Shown: positions 26,015 to 35,470 of the stretch, piece after piece
Layout of the letters: each line of letters begins with the position of its first letter
Numbering within the stretch: position 1 is the stretch's first letter
Notes under the pieces: generated by a model
Seen by the model: the letters and a program-made list of their open reading frames with translations, nothing else
The model's database searches: none
Told to the model about the DNA's origin: nothing
Made by a program: the position numbers and the translations under genes
Assembly (NCBI GenBank): GCA_965279085.1
Contig: OZ257149.1
Coordinates: 434,001-498,000, forward strand
Source: UBA7672 sp965279085
Lineage (GTDB): Bacteria > Pseudomonadota > Alphaproteobacteria > Caulobacterales > Hyphomonadaceae
Direction of reading: 5' to 3'
DNA length: 64,000 nt

Positions 26015-27271
26015 TCAGGCGCCTGCGAAGCGCCGGATCGCGTTGGTGAGTGTCGTCAGGTCGCCGGCGTCAATCGTGTAGGCCGGCGCGAGATAGATGG
26101 CCTTGCCGATGGGGCGAATGAACACGCCCTGCTCGATGAACTGGCGGCGCGCAGCCTGCACATCGAAAGCATCGCCCATCTCGACAGCGCCGACGGAGCC
26201 GCGAATGCGAACATCCGCGACCTGCGGCAGGCTCCGCAATGGTTCCAGGGTCAGCTTGAGGTGCCGTTCGACGGCGGTAACCTGCTCCAGTCTAGGCTCC
26301 CGCTCGAAGAGATCGAGCGACGCGTTGGCTGCCGCGCATCCAAGCGCATGGCCCATATAGGTCGGCCCGTGCATCAACGCCTTGGTGGCGTCGTCGGAGT
26401 GGAACGCTTCGTAGATGCGGCGGCTGGCGATTGTCGCGGCCAGCGGCGTCACGCCGCCGGTGAGCGCCTTGCCAAGCGTCATGATATCCGGCGTTACGCC
26501 CGATAGCGTCGCGGCGAACATTCCGCCCAGCCTGCCAAACCCGGTGAAGATCTCGTCGAAGATCAGCGGCACGCCGTGACGGTCGCACGCTTCGCGGATG
26601 CGCCTGAGCGTTTCGACATCATGCATGCGCATACCGGCCGCGCCTTGCAGCAGCGGCTCAACGATCACCGCCGCAATGTCCCGATGCGCCGACAGCAACC
26701 GATCAAGCTCCCCTGCCCTCGCCTCATCCGTCGGCAGGTCGGCAATGTACTGCGCAGGGAGGGCGGGACCGAACAGTGAATGCATACTGTCGTCGGGATC
26801 GCAGACCGACATGGTGGCGAAGGTGTCGCCGTGATAGCCGCCGCGAAACGCTAGGAATTTCGGCCTCACCTGTCCGGTGGTGTTGCGCCAGTACTGCACG
26901 GCGATCTTGAGCGCGACTTCAACTGCCACGGACCCGGACTCGCAGAAGAACACCTTGTCGAGATCGCCCGGCGCGAGGGCCGCGAGCCGAGTTGCAAGCA
27001 TGTAGGCCTGCTCGTGCGCCAGCCCGCCAAGCATCACATGGGGCATCATGTCCATCTGCCGGCGCATCGCGTCCAGGAGGTGCGGGTGGTTGTAGCCGTG
27101 GACCGATGTCCACCAGCTACCGATGCCATCCACGATCTCGCGCCCATCGTGCAGGACGATGCGCGTGCCATGGGTCGCCTTGACCGCCACGGGGCGCGGG
27201 GCGGTCTTCATCTGCGCGTATGGCAGCCAGATGTTGTGAAGGCCCTGTTCGAGCCAGTCCGGCGTGGTCAT
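26015..27271 (-). CDS. bioA: adenosylmethionine-8-amino-7-oxononanoate aminotransferase
   Basis: Converts KAPA to DAPA in biotin synthesis using S-adenosylmethionine as amino donor, with PLP. The 418-residue product shows IWLPYAQMK, DGIGSWWTSVHGYNHP, FCESGSVAVEVALKIA, RGGYHGDTFATMS, FDEIFTGFGRLG and the PLP lysine in MTLGKALTGG. The frame stays open upstream to 28429 through bioF, but the family starts at MTTPDWLEQG, giving ATG 27271. It diverges from bioF-bioD across an 81-base gap that must hold both promoters. Confidence 0.95.
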   Translation of the reverse strand: MTTPDWLEQGLHNIWLPYAQMKTAPRPVAVKATHGTRIVLHDGREIVDGIGSWWTSVHGYNHPHLLDAMRRQMDMMPHVMLGGLAHEQAYMLATRLAALAPGDLDKVFFCESGSVAVEVALKIAVQYWRNTTGQVRPKFLAFRGGYHGDTFATMSVCDPDDSMHSLFGPALPAQYIADLPTDEARAGELDRLLSAHRDIAAVIVEPLLQGAAGMRMHDVETLRRIREACDRHGVPLIFDEIFTGFGRLGGMFAATLSGVTPDIMTLGKALTGGVTPLAATIASRRIYEAFHSDDATKALMHGPTYMGHALGCAAANASLDLFEREPRLEQVTAVERHLKLTLEPLRSLPQVADVRIRGSVGAVEMGDAFDVQAARRQFIEQGVFIRPIGKAIYLAPAYTIDAGDLTTLTNAIRRFAGA

Positions 27272-27352
27272 GAGCGCGTCCCTGGGATGAGCGGCATTGA
27301 AGCGGGATCGGCGGGCGGATAGGGCTTTTCCTGCCCCAAGGGAATGCCCGTC

Positions 27353-28501
27353 ATGGACACCAGCGATTTCACCGACATCGAGGCCATCTCCGCCGTGCGG
27401 CTGGAGTTGCTCGAGCAGCGCGGATTGCGGCGCGATCTCCGACCTACCGAGCGCATGGCGGACGGGCGGGTCGTGCGTGCCGGCCGGCCAATGATCTCGT
27501 TCAGCGACAATGATTATCTCGGTCTCAGCATGCATCCGAAGGTGATCGAAGCATCCGTGAAGGCTACGCAGGCATATGGAGTGGGCGCTGGCGCCGCGCG
27601 CCTCATCACGGGCGATAATCCGTTCAACGGGCAGCTGGAAAGCAAGCTCGCAGGCATCAAGGGGCTCCCCGCCGCCCGTCTCTTCGGGTCCGGCTACCTT
27701 GCGAATGCCGGCGCGATCCCGGCGCTGGTCGGCGCCGGCGACCTGATCGTGATGGACGAACTTTGCCACGCATCGATGCATGCAGGCGCACGGCTGTCCG
27801 GCGCGCGCATCCAGACTTTCTCCCACAACAACGTCGCTGCCGCCGCTCAGCGCCTGCAGCAGCGAGATCCGACCTCGCACGCGTTGCTCTTGACCGAGAC
27901 CGTGTTCTCCATGGATGGCGATCTGGCGCCGCTCGAAGCGTTGGCGCGAGTGGCGAGCGAAGCGAGCGCATGGATGATGACGGATGATGCGCACGGCCTC
28001 GGCGTTGTCGAGCAACCCAACCCTGCACCCATTCAGATGGGAACACTTTCCAAGGCGGCGGGCGCGTATGGGGGCTATGTCGCCGGTCCAGCGAAGTTCA
28101 TCGACCTGCTTGCAAGCCGCGCCCGCACATTCGTCTACGCAACCGCATTGCCACCGGGCGTCATCGCGGCGGCGCTCGCTGCTCTTGAGGTCATGGAGGC
28201 CGAACCGGAGCTTCGGGAAGCAACGCTCCGGAACGCGCGGTTGTTCGGGTCGCTGATTGGCCAGGGCGATGTGGAGAGCGCGATCGTGCCCGTTCATTAC
28301 GGCAAAGCAGCCGCAGCCATGCACGCGTCCGACGTTCTCGCCGCGCAGGGCTTCCTGGTCACGGCCATCCGTCCGCCGACCGTCCCAGAAAATACCGCCC
28401 GCCTGCGCTTCACCTTCTCCGCCCGTCACCGCGAAGAGGATATCCGACGACTAGCTGCGCTGGTGCTGGAGACGCTTGCAGAGGCGGGGTTGGCGAAGTG
28501 A
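27353..28501 (+). CDS. bioF: 8-amino-7-oxononanoate synthase
   Basis: PLP enzyme condensing pimeloyl-ACP/CoA with alanine to KAPA. The 382-residue product has FSDNDYLGLSMHPKVIEA, the GAGAARLITGDNPFNGQLE loop, TETVFSMDGDLAPL, the DDAHGLG motif and the PLP lysine in MGTLSKAAGAYGG. ATG 27353 is chosen because AAGGGA (27338-27343) is nine bases before it; ATG 27344 directly abuts that site and would add three residues. The bioD start overlaps its stop (GTGA). No BioR-like TTATMKATAA site was found in the gap to bioA. Confidence 0.94.
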   Translation: MDTSDFTDIEAISAVRLELLEQRGLRRDLRPTERMADGRVVRAGRPMISFSDNDYLGLSMHPKVIEASVKATQAYGVGAGAARLITGDNPFNGQLESKLAGIKGLPAARLFGSGYLANAGAIPALVGAGDLIVMDELCHASMHAGARLSGARIQTFSHNNVAAAAQRLQQRDPTSHALLLTETVFSMDGDLAPLEALARVASEASAWMMTDDAHGLGVVEQPNPAPIQMGTLSKAAGAYGGYVAGPAKFIDLLASRARTFVYATALPPGVIAAALAALEVMEAEPELREATLRNARLFGSLIGQGDVESAIVPVHYGKAAAAMHASDVLAAQGFLVTAIRPPTVPENTARLRFTFSARHREEDIRRLAALVLETLAEAGLAK

Positions 28502-29178
28502 ACGGCGTGTTCGTCACGGCGATAGGAACCGACTGCGGGAAGACGCACGTTTCGTCTGCCATCCTCCGCGAGTTGACGGCGCGCGGGCGCCCAGCTGTTG
28601 CGGTGAAACCGCTTATGTCGGGGTTCTCGCCGGAAGGGCTGGAGGCGTCAGACGCTGGTCGGCTGTTGAGCGCGATGGGGCGGAAGGTGACAGCTGAAAC
28701 CGTCGCAGACATTTGCTGGAAGTCGTTCGAGGAACCGCTGGCGCCGAACGTCGCCGCGCGGCGCGCGGGCGTACCGCTCGACTATGCGGAGATGCTTGCA
28801 TTCGTTCGCGGCGTTCTGGCCAGCCACGACGGACCGGCGCTGGTTGAGGGTGCTGGAGGCGTGATGTCGCCACTCACGGACACACACACCAACATCGATC
28901 TGGCGAGCGATCTCGGTCTGCCTGTGTTGCTGCTTGCGACAAGCTACCTCGGTGCGGTCAGTCACACGTTGACGGCGCTGGATGCACTGACCCGGCGCAA
29001 TCTCGCACCCATGGCCGTTGTCGTCACCGAACCTTCAGTGGAAGCGGGTTCGGCTGCCACGCTTGCCGAAGAACTCGCGCGCTGGACAAACATCCCGGTG
29101 CTCCAAGCGCCGTTTGCCGCTGAGCCACAGGATAGTCACGCAATCGGGCGTGAACTCGTGCGGCGCTTCTTCGGTTAG
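28498..29178 (+). CDS. bioD: dethiobiotin synthetase
   Basis: ATP-dependent closure of the ureido ring from DAPA and CO2. The 226-residue product has the P-loop GTDCGKTHVSSA near 9-20, VKPLMSGFSPEG with the substrate lysine, and VEGAGGVMSPL. The start is GTG at 28498, overlapping the bioF stop. It ends tail-to-tail with the symporter gene, sharing TTAG. bioB, bioC and bioH are not in the window. Confidence 0.94.
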   Translation: MNGVFVTAIGTDCGKTHVSSAILRELTARGRPAVAVKPLMSGFSPEGLEASDAGRLLSAMGRKVTAETVADICWKSFEEPLAPNVAARRAGVPLDYAEMLAFVRGVLASHDGPALVEGAGGVMSPLTDTHTNIDLASDLGLPVLLLATSYLGAVSHTLTALDALTRRNLAPMAVVVTEPSVEAGSAATLAEELARWTNIPVLQAPFAAEPQDSHAIGRELVRRFFG

Positions 29179-30596
29179 TCGGGATCCCGCTCGACCGGCG
29201 ATGCAGCCAGTGGTGGCGCGTGGCCTTTCATAGCAGCGCGAAGCTTGTCGCGGTCCAGCGCGCCTTCCCAACGGCTGATGACGATCGTCGCCACAGCGTT
29301 GCCCATGAAGTTGGTCAGTGACCGGCATTCCGACAGGAAACGGTCGATGCCCATGATGATGAGCACCCCGACCAGCGGGATCGACGGGATCACCTGCAGC
29401 GTCGCCACGAGCGTGATGAAGCCCGCGCCGGTGACACCCGCCGCGCCCTTGGAGCTCAGCATCGAAACGCCGAGCAGGATCAGCTGGTCCTGCAGCGAGA
29501 GTGGAATGTTCAGCGCCTGTGCAATGAACAGCGCCGCCATTGTCATGTAGATGTTGGTGCCGTCGAGGTTGAACGAATAGCCAGTTGGCACGACGAGGCC
29601 GACGACCGGACGCGCGCACCCTGCCCGCTCCATCTTCTCCATCAGTGCCGGCAACGCCGACTCTGATGAGGACGTGCCGAGCACGAGGAACAATTCCTCC
29701 TTCAGGTATCGGATCAGACTGAAGATGCTGAATCCCGCCCACAGCCCGACTGCTCCCAGGATCACAAGCACGAACAATAGCGAGGTCGCCCAGACGGCGA
29801 CTATCAGCTTTCCAAGCTCGACGATGGAGTCGAGCCCTTGTGTCGAAATCAGGTACGCGAAAGCCCCGAACGCACCAATCGGCGCCGCACGCATCAGGAT
29901 GGCGACCAGCTTGAACACCACCGTGCTGGTCGCGTTGAGGATGTTGAGAACCGGCTGCGCCCGCTCGCCGACGATGGCCATCGAGATTCCGAACACGATG
30001 GCGAGGAAGAGAACCTGAAGGATGTTTCCTTCGGTGAACGCTCCCACGAAAGTCGTTGGGATGACATTCAGGAGGAAGCCCATGATCGTCAGGCTCTTCG
30101 ACTGGGCTTGGTAGTTTTCGAGCTGCTTGAGCTGCTCGGGGTCATTGAGCGTGGCCAGATTGATGTTCATGCCCGCGCCGGGCGTGAAGAAGTTGCCGAC
30201 CAGCAGGCCGACAACAAGCGCGAGGCTGGAGAAGAACAGGAAGTACGCGAACGCCTTGAAGACGACCCGGCCGAGCTTGCCGAGATCGCGCATGTTGGCG
30301 ATGCCGATCACGATCGTGAGGAAGATCACCGGAGCGATGATCATCTTCACCAGTTTCACGAAGCCGACGCCGAGCGGGTTCAGGTATTCCTTGAGCCAGG
30401 CGTTCTCGGGGATCGGGATCGCTTTCTCGATGAGCAGCTGCGTCGCCGGATCGATCACGTGCTCGTACCGGAAGGTCGGGACGAGCGCGCCGATCAGGCC
30501 GCCGACGAAGATGGCGAACAGCACCTGGAAGTAGAGCTGGGTCCAGAATGGCCCCTTGCGCCGATGGCTGTCGGCCGGCGCGTCGATAACGGCCAT
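29175..30596 (-). CDS. dicarboxylate/amino acid:cation symporter (DAACS family)
   Basis: A 473-residue inner-membrane protein with about eight membrane spans and two re-entrant loops. Signatures are LGTSSSESALPALMEKME (the serine-rich HP1 loop), the VPTGYSFNLDGTNIYMTMAALF stretch (NMDGT-like motif seen as NLDGT) and FLSECRSLTNFMGNAVATI. Members such as DctA and GltP take up C4-dicarboxylates, glutamate or aspartate with protons or sodium; which one is not readable here. ATG 30596 follows GGAGGGAG; the preceding TTG would add one residue. Lone gene, convergent with bioD. Confidence 0.92.
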   Translation of the reverse strand: MAVIDAPADSHRRKGPFWTQLYFQVLFAIFVGGLIGALVPTFRYEHVIDPATQLLIEKAIPIPENAWLKEYLNPLGVGFVKLVKMIIAPVIFLTIVIGIANMRDLGKLGRVVFKAFAYFLFFSSLALVVGLLVGNFFTPGAGMNINLATLNDPEQLKQLENYQAQSKSLTIMGFLLNVIPTTFVGAFTEGNILQVLFLAIVFGISMAIVGERAQPVLNILNATSTVVFKLVAILMRAAPIGAFGAFAYLISTQGLDSIVELGKLIVAVWATSLLFVLVILGAVGLWAGFSIFSLIRYLKEELFLVLGTSSSESALPALMEKMERAGCARPVVGLVVPTGYSFNLDGTNIYMTMAALFIAQALNIPLSLQDQLILLGVSMLSSKGAAGVTGAGFITLVATLQVIPSIPLVGVLIIMGIDRFLSECRSLTNFMGNAVATIVISRWEGALDRDKLRAAMKGHAPPLAASPVERDPD

Positions 30597-30667
30597 CAAG
30601 ACTCCCTCCGCCCCGAAACCGCACGTGCGCCGCTGGCGAACGCGTCTTGAGGTTTCCGCACAGTAAT

Positions 30668-30692
30668 GGGGCCGGCGCGGTACGCCAGCCCC
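30668..30692 (-). terminator. possible weak terminator/hairpin after secF
   Basis: GGGGC-C-GGCG (30668-30677) pairs with CGCC-A-GCCCC (30683-30692) around a five-base loop, 24 bases beyond the secF stop. There is no T tract on the minus strand, so it may be a processing or pausing hairpin. Confidence 0.35.
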
Positions 30693-30715
30693 TCAACAGT
30701 GACTTCGCATGCTCG

Positions 30716-31660
30716 TTACGCCGCTTCGGCTGCGCCGTCCGGGTTGGTGTATTTCGATCCCGGAATGCGGCCCGGCAGGTGGATCAGCATCGGTGCGGCG
30801 ACGAAGATCGACGAGTACGTGCCGATAATAATGCCGAACATGATCGAGACCGCAAAACCAAAAAGAACCGGCCCGCCAAGGAACGCCATGGCGCCCGCCG
30901 CCATCATGGTGGCGAGGGACGTCATAACCGTCCGCGAAAGCGTCGATGTAATAGAGATGTCGATAACTTCAGTGATCGGAAGCTTCTTGTACTTCTTCAG
31001 CATCTCGCGGATGCGGTCGTAGACGACGACGGTGTCGTTGATCGAATAGCCCGCGACGGTCAGCACACCCGCGACGATGGTGAGATCGAACGTCATCTGC
31101 GTGATCGAGAACAAGCCGACGACCGCGTAGACGTCATGGAAGGTCGTGATGAAGGCTCCGGTGCCGAACTTCACCTCGAAGCGGAACCAGACATATGCGC
31201 CGATTGCTAGCACAGCGAGAACCGAAGCGAGCACGCCGCTCATGAACAGTTCGCCCGAGACCTTCGGTCCAACGACCGCGGGGACCTGCACTTTGACGCC
31301 GTCGCCCAGCAGCTGTGTGACCTTCTCGGAAATCGCCGGCCCTTCCTCCGCGCCGCCTTCAACCGGAAGACGAATGATCAGCGTGTTACCGTTGTTTGAT
31401 GTCGTCACGACGCTTTCGGCGAAGCCTGCGTCTTCGATCTGCTGACGCACCGCGCCCACATCGAACGGCGTCGAACGGGTGGCTTCAATCTGGACACCGC
31501 CAGTGAAGTCGAGGCCGAGGTTTAGGCCTTGGGTTGCCAGGGAGATGGTGGTTACGATGAAGATTAGGCTGGTGACGATGAAGCCTATCCAGCGGATCTT
31601 CATGAACGGGAACGGTTTGCCCTCGGGCTTCGGTTTCTTGCCGGGTTTGTCCCACCACAT
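30716..31660 (-). CDS. secF: protein translocase subunit SecF
   Basis: Part of the SecDF complex that uses the proton gradient to help complete protein export. The 314-residue product is full length, with six expected membrane spans, GLNLGLDFTGGVQIEATR near 46-63, the large periplasmic loop, and the VAGYSINDTVVVYDRIRE motif (cited as GYSINDTVVVYDR) with the conserved Asp, followed by SRTVMTSLATM. SecD is normally encoded directly upstream; here the upstream neighbour is exoD in the opposite direction, so secD must be elsewhere. Confidence 0.96.
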   Translation of the reverse strand: MWWDKPGKKPKPEGKPFPFMKIRWIGFIVTSLIFIVTTISLATQGLNLGLDFTGGVQIEATRSTPFDVGAVRQQIEDAGFAESVVTTSNNGNTLIIRLPVEGGAEEGPAISEKVTQLLGDGVKVQVPAVVGPKVSGELFMSGVLASVLAVLAIGAYVWFRFEVKFGTGAFITTFHDVYAVVGLFSITQMTFDLTIVAGVLTVAGYSINDTVVVYDRIREMLKKYKKLPITEVIDISITSTLSRTVMTSLATMMAAGAMAFLGGPVLFGFAVSIMFGIIIGTYSSIFVAAPMLIHLPGRIPGSKYTNPDGAAEAA

Positions 31661-31800
31661 CAGCGTCTCTTGCCATTACTACTAGTGCTACAACGGCCCT
31701 GCGCTACCAGTTGGGACCGAAAAGCGCCATCCAAAAAGTCGGGAACCCCAGCCCTCCAAATGGGTAGGAAAGAACGTTGTTTTCAAAGGATTTGGTCTGA

Positions 31801-32463
31801 TTGCGTGATTTTTCGCCCGTTTCCGGCGGCAACCTCCCCCATGAGGGTCTCAGCACGTCCGACCTGCTGCTGGCTGCGGTGCGGGGTGACAGCGAGCGTG
31901 TGACAATCGCGGAGATCCTCGACGCCCTCGACGCCAGGGCGTTCGGGCTGGCGATCCTGCTGTTTGCCATCCCTTCCGTGATCCCCATGCCGCCCGGCGT
32001 TCCGACCGTCGTGGGAATCGCCCTGCTGATCGTCTCGGTCCAGATGGTGTTCGGGCGGGTCGAGCTGTGGTTGCCGGGGTTCCTGTCCAGGCGCGGCTTT
32101 TCCCGGAAAGCGCTGGTTTCCGGGTTCGAGAAGATCAAACCCCAGCTCGAGTTCATCGAGCGGTTCGCCCGGCCTCGGCTGCTGTTTCTGACGGGACGGG
32201 TTGGGACGATCCTGATTGGGGTGGTGGTGCTGGTGATGGCGATTGTCCTGATCCTTCCCCTGCCTCCGGGCGGCAATTTCCCGCCGGCTCTGGCGTGCGC
32301 GATTCTCGGCATGGCTCTGGTTGAGCGGGATGGGTTCATCGTGATCCTGGGGCTGCTGGTGACCTTCGCGGCCGGGATTGCGGCGTGGTTTCTTGCGGGG
32401 CTTGTTATTCAGGCTATTCCGGGGATTACAGACTGGTTCTCGGCGCACCTGGGATCGAAATAG
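31801..32463 (+). CDS. exoD: ExoD family membrane protein
   Basis: A 220-residue membrane protein of the exopolysaccharide-synthesis ExoD family. It has LSTSDLLLAA, LDARAFGLAILLFAIPSVIPMPPG, VSVQMVFGRVELWLP and a C-terminal set of three to four hydrophobic segments. ExoD of rhizobia influences exopolysaccharide production and alkali tolerance; the mechanism is unknown. The start is TTG at 31801 with AAAGGA about eleven bases upstream; no better in-frame ATG is present before the conserved region. Divergent from secF. Confidence 0.85.
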   Translation: MRDFSPVSGGNLPHEGLSTSDLLLAAVRGDSERVTIAEILDALDARAFGLAILLFAIPSVIPMPPGVPTVVGIALLIVSVQMVFGRVELWLPGFLSRRGFSRKALVSGFEKIKPQLEFIERFARPRLLFLTGRVGTILIGVVVLVMAIVLILPLPPGGNFPPALACAILGMALVERDGFIVILGLLVTFAAGIAAWFLAGLVIQAIPGITDWFSAHLGSK

Positions 32464-32583
32464 GTCTCAGCCGGTACTGCTCTTCCGACAAACTGCGACA
32501 AAGCCGGTGTAATCCCGCGACGAGTGTCCGGCAGGTTTGGCTCCAACGACGGCGGATAATCGCCGACCAAGGAGCTCTCCCCC

Positions 32584-33222
32584 ATGAAGTTCTACCTTTT
32601 GGCCGCAACCACCCTCGCCCTCACTAGCGGAGCGGCCTTGGCCCAGCCCCCGGGCTTTGGCGGACACGGTCCCGGCGGACCCGGCGGCGGGTTCGGCCTG
32701 TTCGAGATGGACGCCAACGCGGACGGGAAGCTGACGAAAGCCGAGTTCGACGCCGCCCAGCGGACACGGTTCAACGCAATCGACGCCAACAAGGACGGCT
32801 CGGCCACGCGCGAGGAAGCCCAGGCACACCGTCAGGCCGCGATGGAGACCCACCGCGCGGAAGCCGCCAAGGCGCGCTTCACGGCTCTGGATACCGACAA
32901 GAACGGCCAGATCAGCCAATCGGAATTCGCAGCCGGCAAGCCCGATGGCGGCAAGGATGGCGGACGCGGCATGCGCGGCGGCCAAGGCCCCCGCATGGCC
33001 GGTGGCCCGCCTCCGATGGCTGGCGGACCGCGCCTGGGCGGACCGGGCGGCGCCCCTCCGGTCGATGGCCGCGCGGGCCCCGCCGACGCCAATAGCGATG
33101 GCAAGGTGACCTTCGCCGAGTTCTCCAGCCGCGCGCTGGAGGCTTTCAACAAGGCAGACGCCAACAAGGACGGAACGGTGACGATCGCGGAGATCCAGGC
33201 ATTGAAACCGGCGCGTCCGTAA
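32584..33222 (+). CDS. exported EF-hand protein
   Basis: A 212-residue secreted or periplasmic protein with a signal peptide ending at ALAQ, then a Gly/Pro-rich stretch. Five EF-hand-type loops are visible: DANADGKLTKAEF, DANKDGSATREEA, DTDKNGQISQSEF, DANSDGKVTFAEF and DANKDGTVTIAEI. A Gly/Pro/Met-rich linker separates the third and fourth. It should bind calcium or another divalent cation. It sits 131 bases upstream of a two-component system in the same orientation, which may control it or sense a related signal. AAGGAG is the ribosome site. Confidence 0.9.
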   Translation: MKFYLLAATTLALTSGAALAQPPGFGGHGPGGPGGGFGLFEMDANADGKLTKAEFDAAQRTRFNAIDANKDGSATREEAQAHRQAAMETHRAEAAKARFTALDTDKNGQISQSEFAAGKPDGGKDGGRGMRGGQGPRMAGGPPPMAGGPRLGGPGGAPPVDGRAGPADANSDGKVTFAEFSSRALEAFNKADANKDGTVTIAEIQALKPARP

Positions 33223-33353
33223 TCGCGAAGGACGTTCCCTCTCCTCCTCCCCTTATTCCCCCCGAGAGAGCCGTCCTTTACGAGACTGTGGCCTGTTGCG
33301 TCGGATCGGTCCGATGCAGCAGGCTGCAGCTGCTTCCAGTCAGTGAACACCGC

Positions 33354-34067
33354 ATGAGCCAAAGCCTGCTGATAGTCGAAGACGAGGCCTCGATCCGTGA
33401 GCCGCTCGTCAAGTATTTCGAGAACAACAAGTTCCGCGTGAAGGCCGCGCCGAACGCGGCCGAGGCGCGCGCGCTCCTGACGGCGCATGCCTTCGATCTC
33501 GTGATCTCCGATATCATGATGCCGGGCGAAGACGGGCTGAGCCTGTGCCGACACATCCGCTCGACGAGCAATCTTCCGGTTATCCTGCTGACCGCGCGCA
33601 CCGAGGAGCTGGACCGCATCCTGGGGCTTGAGGTCGGCGCCGACGACTACGTCGTGAAGCCGTTTTCCCCGCGCGAACTGCTGGCGCGTGTCAACGCCGT
33701 GATCCGGCGCGCCAACAGCCTGCCGCCGAAACAGACCGCGCCCGAAACGGCAGCCTATGCATTCGGCGACTGGGTGCTGAAGACAGGCGAGCGTGAGCTG
33801 GTGGGGCCAGATGGTCTGAACGTCCCTCTGTCGTCCGGCGAATTCGCGCTGTTGCTGGTGCTTGTGGAGCGCCCAAAGCTGGTGCTGACGCGGGATCAGC
33901 TGCTTGACCTGACGCAGGGCCGCGAGGCCGGCGTGTTCGACCGCTCGATCGACAACCAGATCAGCCGCCTGCGCCGCAAGATCGAGGAAGATCCCAAGGC
34001 GCCGAAATACATCAAGACCGTCTGGGGCGGCGGCTACAGCTTCGCGACGGAGGTTCGCAAGCTGTGA
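33354..34067 (+). CDS. OmpR-family response regulator
   Basis: A 237-residue DNA-binding response regulator. The receiver domain has the acidic pair in VEDEAS, phosphoacceptor Asp53 in ISDIMMPGEDG and Lys102 in VVKPFSPREL. The C-terminal winged helix ends with the RSIDNQISRLRRKIEED and KTVWGGGYSF signatures. ATG 33354 starts the conserved MSQSLLIVEDE; the frame is open from 33288 but that part is not conserved-looking. Coupled by a GTGA overlap to the histidine kinase gene. Confidence 0.94.
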   Translation: MSQSLLIVEDEASIREPLVKYFENNKFRVKAAPNAAEARALLTAHAFDLVISDIMMPGEDGLSLCRHIRSTSNLPVILLTARTEELDRILGLEVGADDYVVKPFSPRELLARVNAVIRRANSLPPKQTAPETAAYAFGDWVLKTGERELVGPDGLNVPLSSGEFALLLVLVERPKLVLTRDQLLDLTQGREAGVFDRSIDNQISRLRRKIEEDPKAPKYIKTVWGGGYSFATEVRKL

Positions 34068-35470
34068 ATCTGCCTCTGCCACGCAGCCTTTCGGGTCAGT
34101 TGGCGCTGGTGATCGCCGGCGCGCTGCTTGCAGCGAGCGTGATCAACTTCGTGCTGCTGCTCGGCGAGCGCCAGCGGACCGCGCTAATCGAACAGAGCCT
34201 GCCGCCACTGGCGCGCTTCGTCGACGTGGCGCGGGACGTCTTCGTCGCACCACCCGTGGATCGTGAACGCCCCATTCCTGTGCAGGCACGCGGCCCCGGC
34301 CGCCATCAGATCATGGATGGCAACCCGATCGATAACCGCGGGCTGGAACGTGACGGCGGGCTGGAAAACCGCCTGCGTGCCGCGCTGACGGATGCGGAGT
34401 TGAACGTCACGGAAGTTCGCGCTTCCGCGCACAGCATTGTCCGCCCTGAGCGTATGCCGGGAGGGCCGCGTCGCGGCCCCGACATCGGCCCACCGCCGGG
34501 CGCCGACGGCCCGATGCGGCCGCCGCGCGAGGCGCGTGAGATCCTGCTTGCGGCGCAGATGCCCGATGGCCGCTGGCTCAACAGCTTCACGGTTACGCCA
34601 GAACCTGCCAACGGGGACGTTGTCCTGCTGGGCGCCAGTACGTTCGTGATCTTTGCCTTCGTGCTGGGAGCATCGCTGTGGATCGCCAGCCGGGTGGCGC
34701 GACCCCTGCGCGACCTGACGGCGGCGGCACAGCAGGTCGGCTCAGCGGGCGAGCCACAGGAGGTCGCTGTGCGTGGGCCCGGGGACGTGCGCCAGACGCT
34801 GGAAGCGTTCAACGCCATGAGTAGGCGGGTCAGCCAGCTGCTTGGCGAGAAGGACGTGATGCTCGGCGCGCTGGGCCACGACCTGCGCACGCCGCTCGCC
34901 TCGCTCCGCATCCGCATCGAAACCATGGAGCCGGAGGCGGAACGCCAGAAGGCGGTACGCACGATCGAGGAAGCCAGCGACCTGCTGGACGATATCCTGG
35001 AGCTGGCGCGGCAAGGGAAATCCAAGGAGCCCGTGCAGACGATGGATGTTTCCATCCTCGTGCAGGACATGGTCGAGGATTACGCGGAAACCGGAGCGCC
35101 TGTTTCGCTGGCGGCAGTCGAGAAGTCGCCCGTGGCTTGCCGCCCCGTCCTGTTCCGCAGGGCGCTGCGCAACCTGATCGACAACGCCGTGGCGTATGGC
35201 GAGCGGGCGCGGCTGAGCGTGACGAAGGTCGATGGCGAGGCGCTCGTCCGGATCGAGGACGATGGGCCCGGCATGTCAGCGGAGGGGCTCAAGGCGGCGG
35301 CCGATCCGTTTTACCGGGGTGATGCTTCGCGCAGCCGCACCACCGGCGGCGCGGGACTGGGGCTTACGCTCGCGGATGCGATCGCGAAGGCGCATGGCGG
35401 CACGCTGACGCTGGAGAACCGCGAGCCGCATGGGCTCGCGGCGACGATCAGGCTCCCGCTGGTCAGGTAA
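34064..35470 (+). CDS. sensor histidine kinase
   Basis: A 468-residue membrane kinase. It has two membrane spans (about 12-35 and 190-212) enclosing a periplasmic sensor region rich in Arg, Gly and Pro (MPGGPRRGPDIGPPPG), a HAMP domain (about 212-265), and the H box GHDLRTPLASL with His272. The ATPase domain has the N box LRNLIDNAVAYGERA, EDDGPGM and GGAGLGLTLADAIAKAHGG. GTG start coupled to the regulator. The signal is unknown; the upstream EF-hand protein is a candidate link to metal ions. Overlaps the convergent transporter gene by eight bases. Confidence 0.93.
   Translation: MNLPLPRSLSGQLALVIAGALLAASVINFVLLLGERQRTALIEQSLPPLARFVDVARDVFVAPPVDRERPIPVQARGPGRHQIMDGNPIDNRGLERDGGLENRLRAALTDAELNVTEVRASAHSIVRPERMPGGPRRGPDIGPPPGADGPMRPPREAREILLAAQMPDGRWLNSFTVTPEPANGDVVLLGASTFVIFAFVLGASLWIASRVARPLRDLTAAAQQVGSAGEPQEVAVRGPGDVRQTLEAFNAMSRRVSQLLGEKDVMLGALGHDLRTPLASLRIRIETMEPEAERQKAVRTIEEASDLLDDILELARQGKSKEPVQTMDVSILVQDMVEDYAETGAPVSLAAVEKSPVACRPVLFRRALRNLIDNAVAYGERARLSVTKVDGEALVRIEDDGPGMSAEGLKAAADPFYRGDASRSRTTGGAGLGLTLADAIAKAHGGTLTLENREPHGLAATIRLPLVR

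Noticed and set aside
27272..27352. BioR operator between bioA and bioF
   Set aside because: No TTATMKATAA-like palindrome seen in the gap.
26015..28429. 804-codon frame joining bioA with an upstream extension
   Set aside because: The extension runs antisense through bioF; bioA starts at 27271.
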